DNA of 64,000 bases from Aquila chrysaetos chrysaetos (lineage: Eukaryota > Chordata > Aves > Accipitriformes > Accipitridae): positions 43,237,505 to 43,301,504 of the forward strand of contig NC_044009.1 of assembly GCF_900496995.4 (NCBI RefSeq), given 5' to 3'. Below, piece by piece: positions 36,906 through 47,700 of the stretch. The translations under genes and the position numbers were made by a program. How positions within the stretch are numbered: position 1 is the stretch's first letter; every line of letters starts with the position of its first letter. The notes below the pieces were generated by a model. That model made no database searches and was not told where the DNA came from. It saw only the letters and a list, made by a program, of their open reading frames with translations.

Positions 36906-39900
36906 GCAAAAGTACAAAAAAGAAAAAAAAACACTTTTTTTTTTTTTTTTTCCCCTGTAAGCGTCGTTTTCGGGATCCACAGTTTGGCCGCAGACACGAC
37001 AGAGGTGCTTTTTTCTTTCAAAACACTCGTCTATTAACACATAAATTGTTCTTCTTTGTTAAGGCTCAAATAAAAGTTCTTTTCTGAGGTGAGGCGGCTC
37101 GGAGCCAGCCGGGATCGCACAGTGTCCATCGGGGCCTGGATTGGCTTAAAACAGACTTTGAAAGTTTTATTACAGTATTTTAAAAAAAGACCATCTCTTT
37201 TTTCCACTACCTGTATATTCTCACTTTTCAGTATTAAAGAGCAGTCCCTTGAAACATAATCCTGAAAACATTTCTCAGTGTATTGCTCTTACCACCCATA
37301 AACTATTTTACTTTTACCTGCATGTGTACAGGGGAGAAGGGAAAGGAAAGCAGAATTTTCTTCTTTTTTTTTTTTTTTTTTTTCCTTCAGGCAGGCGATC
37401 TGGACAGATTGACGAGGCTGAGAAATGCTGAATTAAACACAGCATTGTTGCTGGCTTGAGTAGACACAACCTCTTTTGCTGAAGACACCCTGGCATCCCT
37501 TGTAAGTGTTGTCCCAAACCTGTAAGCCCTCCAGACTCCCAACAGAGTCAGTGGAGGAGCCAAAGAGAAAGATGAACGCCAAAGAAATCTGCACTGATAT
37601 CCTGCATTAGGTAACATCAAAAATACATTTGAGAGTATTGGCTGCCCCGGCTCCTTCTGCCATGGGTGTGTTATGTTTGTTTAGTGTGTTTGGGACAAAC
37701 TGTGTTCATAGCCCTGCTTTTTCATGAGTCTTAAATATAGGTTTAATATAGAAAGCCAGAAATATTTCCAAAACTTTTTTTTTCTTACATACTTGAAGAA
37801 TTAAAATTCTTCTCTTTCAGCTTTTCTAACATAGAGGTAAAATGTGACCAAAAGTAGTGCAACGCTCAGTTTGAATGAAAAAGGAAGAACTTCGGATCAT
37901 AAAATTCAGCCCCCAGAACGTAGTTCCCATACTCAGTAAAATGTAATTGTTGTTGATTAGGAAAGAATGACGCCTACACCGTTGATGAGGCTGGGGAGAG
38001 ATGCCCAGCGGTGACTGCATTCACGCTGGGTTTGGAGAAAGTTCAGGATCAGCTTCTACACCGGCTTCGTGTGAACTCCAGCAGCGCACTGCCCCACCAT
38101 TTCACAGCACGCGTTCCCTCGGAGCTGATCCTCACCTCACCTCTGTACGTGCCCCAGCGTGCTACATCACTCTAAAGGCGCGTAACCCCTCAGAGGGGTA
38201 CCTAAAACACCTCCTGCCTGCCAAACCTCCTGTCTCAGCCTCCCTTTTCTGGGTGCACCTACCTCTTTCTCGTAGCTTCACGTGCGCAATCTGCCTTCGG
38301 TGGGGCTTCGACCGTTTCAAACACCAGGGGAGAAAGCAAGCTAGTGCTTTTCCAAACTATCCATTCACCTCAGCTGAGTAAACAGACTAAGTTTATTCTC
38401 CACCTGACAAGCTGGGGAGATGGTTGAAATTCTTTTCTCTTGCGGAATGGATCTGCTGGAGAGACTTGCAGGGGGCCGGGCTGCCCGAACCGGCTCCCCA
38501 GGGCAAGGGGAGATGTCTCTGCAAAGTGCTAAGTTTTCTGCGTGGCACAGTTTGGCCCTGAAAATAGACTTGCCAGCTCCAGACCTTAATCGCAGTGTCC
38601 CACAGTGAACTTGTTAAGGTCTATGGGCTTGCTGGGTTTTTGTTCCTATTTCCAAGAAAAAGGCCGTGGGAACATAGTACAGCAAATAGCATGTTAACAT
38701 ATTTCTCCTCCCACAGAAACACAATTCACATGTACCTCTGTCTGTTTGGACAGTGATAGTTGAGTGTAAACCAGAATCCATCTCCGCTTCCACATCAAAG
38801 GAGCTAAATACGAGGCACCTCTGGAAAAGCACTCTGTGAGGTTTCCTGAGAGGTAGCAAATCAGTGGAAAAGGTTGGTGAAAAGAGGGGATTGTCACCCA
38901 ACAAATCTGCAGATTTCCTTGGGAAGGCTAGTATAAATAAAGATTGTGAACTAGGAATTAAATAGGTGATTCTCACCTCAGTTTTATCTCTATATTCAAA
39001 ATATTAGATGAAAAATGCATGGCCTGATTGTCAAGCTGTAATAGAGGCATCGCAAACAATTTAATTATTTAGCAAAGGAGGCAGAAAAATGAATTATTAG
39101 ACTGAAGCACTAATGGAAATTTTAACTACTAATAAATAAATATTTAACATCAAAGTTGGTTAGTGTTTGATAAGTAAACAATCCTACAATCAGAGTAATA
39201 CAAAGCAATTTCTTTTATTTACTCCTAAAGTTACAATTAAATGTCTTTCAAGATTGCATGAACAAATTCTGATGTTTCATTTTTGGTTTAGATTACAGAC
39301 TTGAAAGAAATTCCAGCTGTGACCAATTTTAAATGGATATACTGAGTAGGAATAAAGGTAGACGCACACAGCCACGTGCAACGCTACATTGTTTAATTAA
39401 ACAAACACCTCATTTCAGGATATGTGAATTCTCCGTAATAATTCTCTGTAGTCTGCTGCTGCTCTTAGGTTTCCCAACCTGTGCTGTCTGTTTCGCTGCA
39501 ATGACAACTGCTGCCCTGCTAGTCAAGCAATGCTTTGCACAGGTGAGAATTTTCCAGGTTTTATTTTGCGTTCAGCTTCTTTCAAATGCTCAGCCTATGC
39601 ATGAACATAATGGGAGGGTCACAAAATATTGGGCTCTTCATTCACACCATTGGTGCTTAAATCCAAGATCGTTGCTTCGAAACTCCATTGCCTATTTCAG
39701 AAAATGCCCCACATTCAGAAGTACGTTCAGGAGCAAAGCTCCCTCGATTACACAAACGCAAGCAAGAGCGGTGACTTTTGGGGAAGCTGTTACAATATGA
39801 ATGGAATAATAAAATATTCCTTCAGCCAAAGGAAGAGAGAGAATGACTTGGCACCCCACTGAGACGATGCAGCAGTGCCAGTGTGGTTTCTTCAGACTAC

Positions 39901-41429
39901 TGTGATGACATTGTCTGGCTGCCTCTCAGACCCCCTTTTAACAATTTGTTTAACCCTTTGACCAATTTCAGCCAAACTCTGTGGGAAAGCAGAGCTCTTC
40001 AAGAAATGAAAGTTACTGCAAGTGTAGTGTGGACGGGGGCAAGGAAGACTTGCATTCATTTGCCCCCTGCGAGGGAGACGATGCTGTGTGAGCGTGGCAG
40101 CTGGGCAGTCGGCACACGCAAGCCGGGTGGCTGGGCAGGACAGACGTAGGATGGAGCCAGAGCAAATACTGCTGCTCGCCTGACTCCTGCTCTGGGGAGA
40201 GACGAGGGTGGTGTGTGGGGAAACAGAGAGCATCGCAATTCAGCGGTCCTGAGGAGCGCATACAGAGCTGAGCTGGAGTTGCCGTGGTCAGAGTGGGCTT
40301 GGGAAAGGGCAGCACTCGCTAGGAAGCCCGGATTCCTTCATTGTGCTGCTCAGCAGATGACTTGCTTAATCCAATGGCTGGATTTTCAGCGCACGGGTAA
40401 CGAGCCATATGTTTTATGGCCGTAGTCATTGAATTTACTGGTAGATCTGGAGCACACCTGCATTCTAGGCAGCCCCTCATCATATTGGACCTGTCTGGGG
40501 TGATGGGTGGTGGTAAATTGGAATAGGCGATAAAAGATGTTTCGAGACAAGCTGAGGACTGCAGTGCTTTGAGAAAGGGCACTAGTGCACGATGCAAACT
40601 TCAGCTCTTTTTTGAAGCCATATTCATTACTGTGCTACAAGTGAAGTTGGCAAGCAAGGGTTCGGAGTGCCTGCCTTGGCAGCTGGGAGCCCACAGCCAG
40701 GGTAAGCATACAGCCCCTTTATAACACTTTTGCCACAGAAACAAAACCTGGAAAAACCAAGAGTGCTATGCTGCCAGGGCAGGGGACTGCTGAGGAACTG
40801 CCTATGGGGAACTCAGGACGGGTAGAATCTACATCCCACCAACGAGGTACCACAGGGAACCAAACGCGATGACATCTTGCAACCTATAACATCAGACTGG
40901 CTGTTTATCTGGATGTTGGACGAGAGGGTGAAGTCCAGGGAGCATTTAGAGTCCTCTTTGGAAGGGGTGGGAAGAGCAGAGCCCCTGTTTGCCCTTTCTC
41001 TGGTGCCTACCCCAGGCTCGAGGTCGTCTTCAGCTCCGGCGGCTGTGCTCGCCTGGGCTTGGTGGGAGGCATGGGTAGCCGGCTCTCCTGCAGCAGGCTC
41101 TGCCAGCCTCCTGATTTCTGGCTCTCAGGGATGTGTGCTCGCTGCGGGAGGTATGTGCAGAGCTGTCGAGAGCAGAAGCAGTGCAGGCAGCCTTAATCAC
41201 ATTCTTCCAACTCTCTTTCTCAGCAGGACACTTATTCCAGGGCTGTATTTCCCCTTGATTGATTACCTCTGCCATTGTGGGGCTGACATCTTACACGGGA
41301 CTCCTGCTTGGTCCCTTATCATGGGAGCATGAGGAATGATCATTCCCCAGCGACACCCATCGATAACAGTGAATAATAGCTGGGAAGGGAGGCAGACGAT
41401 AGTAGGAACATGCTCTGTTATTCTTGGGA
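36906..41429. other. Intergenic spacer between CFAP221 and SCTR
   Basis: Head-to-head spacer with poly(T) runs at about 36934-36951 and 37360-37383. It contains an exon-like open frame at 39333-39542 (see findings). No known gene recognised. Confidence 0.55.
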
Positions 41430-41650
41430 CAGGAGGCTTCTGCAGAGGAGGAGGAGAGCTTGGAGGGTGGATGGGGGCGTCCTGTCATTGCTGATGCTCT
41501 CTAGGGCTCAGCAGCTGGAGAGAAACGTTGGCTAAGGATGGTCACAGCTGGGAAGGAAAAAAAGTGAGGAGGGAAAAGGATGAAGTGAAAGGAGCTAGGA
41601 GCCACGCTGGAGAGCATACAGACAGCCCGGTGACCTCTGGTGCACGAGGG
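41430..41650 (+). promoter_or_regulatory. SCTR: Probable SCTR core promoter / 5' UTR region
   Basis: A purine-rich stretch directly upstream of exon 1. No TATA box and no CpG island were seen; one GC-box-like ggggcg occurs near 41475. The start site is not determined. Confidence 0.35.
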
Positions 41651-41674
41651 ATGAAGGAAACAGACTGTGATTGA
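41651..41674 (+). promoter_or_regulatory. Short upstream ORF (MKETDCD) before the SCTR start
   Basis: An ATG with G at -3 opens seven codons and stops at TGA, two bases before the SCTR ATG. It acts only if the 5' UTR includes it; its effect on translation is inferred. Confidence 0.5.
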
Positions 41675-41676
41675 AT

Positions 41677-41721
41677 ATGTGGACCATCTGGGTGATCATC
41701 TTCTGGATTTCAGCTGTCCTG
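41677..41721 (+). CDS. SCTR: SCTR exon 1, start codon and signal peptide (residues 1-15)
   Basis: ATG with A at -3 opens [15 protein letters not shown], a short hydrophobic signal-peptide core, followed by donor GTAGGT in phase 0, which fits exon 2. Signal peptides are not conserved, so the call rests on position, hydrophobicity and phase. The rival candidate is the open frame ending at 39542. Confidence 0.7.
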
Positions 41722-44700
41722 GTAGGTGCTCAGAGCTATTTATTCCCAATTGCATGGAATCACATGTTGTCTGAGTAAGTGCACCTCTATCTCATGAAGT
41801 CGTGGTGTCTTTGTTTAAAAAAGTCTGTGTAGAAGCTGGGATTTTTTTATTTTATTCTTGCTTCTGCTGCTTCCTGCGCTAATTGACAGTGGCCAGATGG
41901 CTAGGTGCTGGATGCCTCAGTTTCCCCATCTATATAAAGACAGCAGTGTGCCTCAGTTTCCCCATCTATATAAAAACAGCTGTGTTACTAACCTGCTTTG
42001 GTAAACATAGCAGGTTCTGTGATGAAGGAGAAAAGATTTGATGCCATTTATGGAAGCTTTGCTGATTTATGCCAGCAAGCAATCCCCTAAGGGGGAATGC
42101 CCACCACTACCAATGCCTCCCTTGACTCAGGTTGAAGGAATACAAAGTGATGTTTGACCCACAAAGTTTGGTTTCTTTCTTTTAGCTTTACCACTTTACT
42201 GGGAATTTATGTGGCAGATTGTCAGTGCTGAGCTCTGGGTGCTCAGACCGGCTGGGAAGCACAGCTGAACCTGGGCTGTAATCTCCAGGTGCTGCTCACC
42301 TTATTTAGATTTTGAAAGCATATAAAATCAAGACTGAAATATGTCCAGCCTGGGTGTGAGAAGTTGGGAAAGGATCAAACTCTCAGCAAATGTAAAAAAT
42401 CACTATTTCATTGCAACTAATGGAAAAATGAATCTATTTGTCCCAGCGGGGGATTTGGTTCACACTCTGAGAAAACCTGAGCTCTGCCTAGACATTTTAA
42501 TTGCAGACTGAATGCAGTCTGCAAACTTTTTTGCCTTTTAATCATCTTCCACAATTAAAATAGCGACTGTGATGGTTTTCTTGTCATTTTGGTTTCTTAT
42601 TCTTAGGTAATGCCTGAAGGACTCTGTAAATAGATGTCATTGCTCAGGGTGCCACTGAAAGCATCTCCTTCCACTTGTTCTCTTTCTAATCCTTCAAAAT
42701 ACGTATTTTGATTTTGCCAGGCATCTTTTGTTCTCCTTTAAATCCTCCCATTAAACTAAAACCACTTACTTTCGGATTAAGTGGCTGAGAATTCTGTGGG
42801 TGCAAATATTATTTATATTAAATAGTGTTTAGATCCATTCATTTCACATGTTAAAAACTGTAGTTGGCTGTTGCTGTCAATACCACAAACTGCAGCTTTC
42901 TGCCCGTTCTGGACATCTGGTTATCACAGCTATTTCTGTTTGGAATGGTTTTGGCATCTTATATTTTCTTTATACAAAATACGAGGAAGTCTTGACCCCT
43001 CAAAAAAAATCTGACAGCCTGTGAGCTGTTTCAGCGAACTGTCCAGGAAGAGATGAAGAAACGGCACGTAGAGGATCCCATTTTCCTCCTCGATTTCAAG
43101 GCGCGGGAGCAGGCTGTTTGCTCCCAGTTGTGGCCGGTAAACATGAGGGAGACCGAGCACGGCTGGTAGCGGAGTGGGGTTCTCTGGCCGTGGCATGGGA
43201 AGCGGGATTTCGCGTCGCTCGGCAAACAGCCGCGCCGGACCTGCGATGGCCCCGCTCGTGCCCAGCCTGCCCCGTCGGATGCCAGCGTCGGCAAAGACTG
43301 ACCAAGGGACAGCGTTTGTGGAAAACAAGGTCTTTAAACCAGCACCCGGAGGCTCTCTGCTTTCTCTGGGTTTAAAATCCTGTTACCCGCATGTTTATTA
43401 CCAGGGAGTGGTATCTATCTGATCAGAAGAATAGGGTGGACATCACTTGGGGGGTAAAACAGTAATTGTAAGGCATTAACTCCACCGTATTCCTGCTTGA
43501 GCAACACATTTTATGTAAGAAGATAATGCTGCATCAGATCATCAGGGTCGTCTTCACAGCTGAATGTGCTAAAAGCGTGCACGCTCATTCTAGCCGAAAA
43601 GAAATAACGCAGGCTTTAAATCTCTTTCTAAAAAAAAAAACTTTCTTAGGACCTACGTTCCTTGAAAGAAAACAGTACCCACAAGATGCATAGCCTTTTT
43701 TAAGATTAACAATTTTCCTGTTTCTGAGATCATTACGAATGTGATTGCTAGCATTTATTTTTACATATGTTCAGTTTCAACTTGAACGACCCGCATGCAG
43801 ACCAGACCGGGTCTGTTGGCTCCTTCAAATGCTCAGCACTAACACTGTTTTTAAATGTATTTTCAAGGCGACTTTTGGACAGAGATACTACAGCAGAAGT
43901 ATATTGTAGGTCTTAACTGTCACATTTGTACTTGTGAACTCTGAAAATGTACTAGATTGCTTTAGTATTGGTAATCAAATAGGGAACAATAGAGAATGAT
44001 AAATAATGCGCGTTTAAAAGAAACTGTCTATATTTAGAAATTATCAAATTCAACGTTCAGCTAACAACTGAATAAATGCAATGACATTTCTTTAGACATG
44101 TTACTCCAGTCAGACATTTCTATTTTTTTCAAAGATTAAATGGATTTTAAAAATCTATTTTTTTCAAATATTACATGGATTAAAAATGCATTTAAATCTT
44201 GCATCAGAGGATAGTTTATTTCATCTGAATTCTTTGCATGTGTGATTCCAGAAAATTCATTACGTTATGCAAAACCAAATGGTTTTTAGTTTATTTATTT
44301 CGTGATGCACAAAGGAGAAAGATTTCTGAATTTAAACACAACAAACCAATTAGATGAGGCATGATATGCTGCTGAAAAGATCAAACTTTGTTCAGAAATA
44401 CAATACCCAGAATACTTCCAGTTTAAATGAATGGGAATATAGTCGCTGATGTCTGTTAGGCTAAAATTTAATTGTAGAAAAGTAATAGTTCTCATTACAA
44501 GCTTTTCAGTGATCATTCTTTCTCCTAAATCTAATCTAAAAGTGATCAGCAATGCTACAAGATTGATTAAGTTGAGTAGTAATATGATGCTGCCGGATTA
44601 ACTTTTCCTACACAAAGTACAGAAAAAAATCTATCATCTGATACTTTTCAAATAATACATCCTGATGACTCACTTTTAGTCTTTTAAGTATGTGTGTGCA

Positions 44701-47700
44701 TATACCTATGCAGATACATATATCTACATATAAGTTCTACAGTGGGAATTTATAAAGATTTTTGGGTTTGTTCATGAGGGAGGAATTAGATAATTTGTTA
44801 TAATGGGAACCTGCTTATAGTCAGTATTTTTATTGTCAAAAATAATAATAGAAAATGGCAAAAACAGTAAAAGCACTTTTTTACTGCAAGACATAACAAC
44901 TGGGACCTTGTCCTGCAAATCATTTTGCAATGATTTTTAATACATGCAATTTGAACGGTTGGTAGCTGTTTCGTACATTCGTTTTAGTCCAGTTACATAT
45001 AATATAAACTGCACATTTAATTGCTAAATCAGGATTGAGTTAAGACTAACATTTCCACACTGCCTTGTGAGAAAGGAGGATGGGGCAATACGGGAAGGTG
45101 AGAAAATGACCTTAGGACAAATTGCTGTCTAGGTTCTCGCGAAAATCTGGGTGAGATTCTGCTTTCAGGTTGGCTCCTACAGCTTCTTGATCAGTAGCAG
45201 TGAAACAGGCTTGGGTGGTCTGCAACCAATGGACATATTTGGATCACTTGTGCCCAGGAAAATGACCTGCCAGGTCTATGGTTTAACACTGCCAGGGGCG
45301 AGTAATTAATTCTCTGTTGCTCTATGACAGTCCAGCAGTGTCCTTGATGTTTCTGCAGTCTTGTGGAAGAGCATCCTGCTCACGTACTTAATTTAGCAGA
45401 ATAACACATTCATTTTTCTCAATAACAGTAATGTCAGCAAAAGGGAGAAGGCAGAAACTCAGTCTGTGCTTGCCGGCTGCTACTATAAAAAAGCAGACTT
45501 AATTAGGAAAATTGACTGTATTTCAAGGAAATATTGCCCACAATCAGTTGATAGGGTTGCATGGGGAATGGGAGCATAAGAAGGGTAAATCCTGTCTAGG
45601 GGAAGTAAGTTTTAAGAGGAAAAGTGATTCCACTGCTTTTAAAATTTGCAGATCAGAGCTGTCCCACCTGTCTGTGACCTTTTGAGTGTCCTGAAAAAGG
45701 AGGAAGAAAACTGTGCTGAGACTCTCTCCTTGGAGGCGAAGAACAGAACGCCCGAAAATGATCTGCTCCTGAGCTCAGGTAAAGGCTGAATGAATGTGCA
45801 CAATGAAAACTGCTCTCAAGTGAGCTGGGTGGCCTCAAGACCAGATACCCCCACACTCCTTCCCATAGGAGGCATGGACCTTGTATGCATCTCTCATTTA
45901 GGAGCAGAAAACCAGGTAAGATCTATTACAAGGCTCTGAGAGTGGGATTTTGACCTTACTGTGACAGAATAGTCGTAGGAGCCTTCAAACTCAGCTGCTC
46001 AACTGCAGTCCTCACAACTAGGGAGCACACCAGCAACAAAATCTTGCAAATTGCAGAGGATTTGGAATTCTTCTCATCTTTGACAAGGGTATTTTTATAA
46101 AGTCAGCCCAGCAAGTGCAAATTTACGTACTGTATTTGCCTTCAAAATCAATGAATACGAGCAGCCAACATTTAAATCACGTGGCCTGAAGGTCCTCGTT
46201 GCTTCCTCCTTGCTCTAACTTACTGTCATGTAACAGAGCTCTTGCATTTCAGAGAGGATTTATCATCATATAAAGGAGTTTTTTGGCCTGGGAAGATCTT
46301 GTGGTACTGAGTCCTCATCATGTAGACAGCTTTCCTTTCTCAGCTGAGCAAGTGCATTCATGTGCAAGGGGTCTCAGCGCAATAACTGCAAGCAATTATT
46401 GAAGCTTGCCTATGAACTGTCAGCTCCCCCAGGCAGCAGCTGGGTCAGCATCTCACAGAGTACGTTGCATGGAGGCAACAGATGTCACTATTTTTTGTGC
46501 GTGACCAGCCATCGCCACTAAGGATGGGTTTGTGTCATTCACAGCATCTCGCAGACTGAACTGTTTCTGGGTGCCTTTTGTGGACCATGACATGGCAAGC
46601 TCCTCACCAGTGTGGGAAGTGAAGGAGCTTCCACGAGATGTGTGTGTGCAGGGTGTCCTGGCCAGAGATAAGCTACCGTGTGGAGCAAGAGTTGAGGCTT
46701 TTTCTTAGTTTCAAAGACTTCCTCTCTAGCAGAGAGGGTTGGAGACACAGAAGTGTTTCACTATGACCTGGCCCAAGGGCAGGACTCAGAGAGAGGATCT
46801 CTTGCCTGGTTTCTTCAGATGCCTACCATTTTTCTCTGTCTTTGTTTTATCCCTGTGAGCCTTGAAGACTGAAGGGTGTGAGCACAGCTTCAGGGTATTA
46901 TGCCCATGGAGCAGTGGCAGGGTACCTTATGGCAGGTTGCCACATACTCCAGAATACAGATCTATCTATCTCATTGCATATGAGAATTTTGATGATATGA
47001 ATAAATCAGTTTTGTTTCTTTCCTTCCCTGTTGCCCCCCACTGAAGAGGAGGGTGGTTTGACAACCTATTTTTCTGCTTTGATCCTGTGACATGGCTCTA
47101 ATGTTGAGCTCTGCATTTCCTCTGCACCAGAGCCCCAAAGATGCAAACAAGTTAAACTTCACAGGACCGTGCAGGTGTGAATGAACACTAGCATTAGCAG
47201 GCAGTACTGTTTTACAGACGGTCTCATTTTATCTCAGTCAAGTAGTAGCTCTTCAGCAGAGACTTAATCTAGTTTTAAATTGGATCCAAATCTTACAAAT
47301 TCCCCTGAGGCGTTTTGTTACTGGAAATTTTAAAACAGGATAATTCTACTCCCTGTGCCACTCTCCCTAAATCTACAGAGAGAGAAGTATAGGATTGTGT
47401 TAAATCTTTGAGAAAGCATTTCTAATGGCTGTCAAAATTGCCCTTGTAACTCCGCAAGTCAGATCAAACAAGGCATACTGCTGTGGGCTCAGGGCTACCC
47501 ACATAGGAGAAAGGTTTAAACTGAAAGTGGCCAGAAAGACTAAGCCCCTCTCTGTCTCTGTAACTCTGCAAACACACCTTCTCCTGGCAGTGAAAGCCCA
47601 GAAGAATAAAGAGGGGTGAGATGCACATCTTTCCCCAAGTAATGGCTCCCAAAGAGAGAGCCCAGGAATTTCCTTCTGCTGGTCTTTTACTCAAGGAGGG

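Noticed and set aside
36436..36909. 157-codon and 87-codon minus-strand open frames in the CpG island
   Set aside because: Pro/Arg/Gly/Ala-rich frames are expected from GC-rich DNA without stops; no family similarity.
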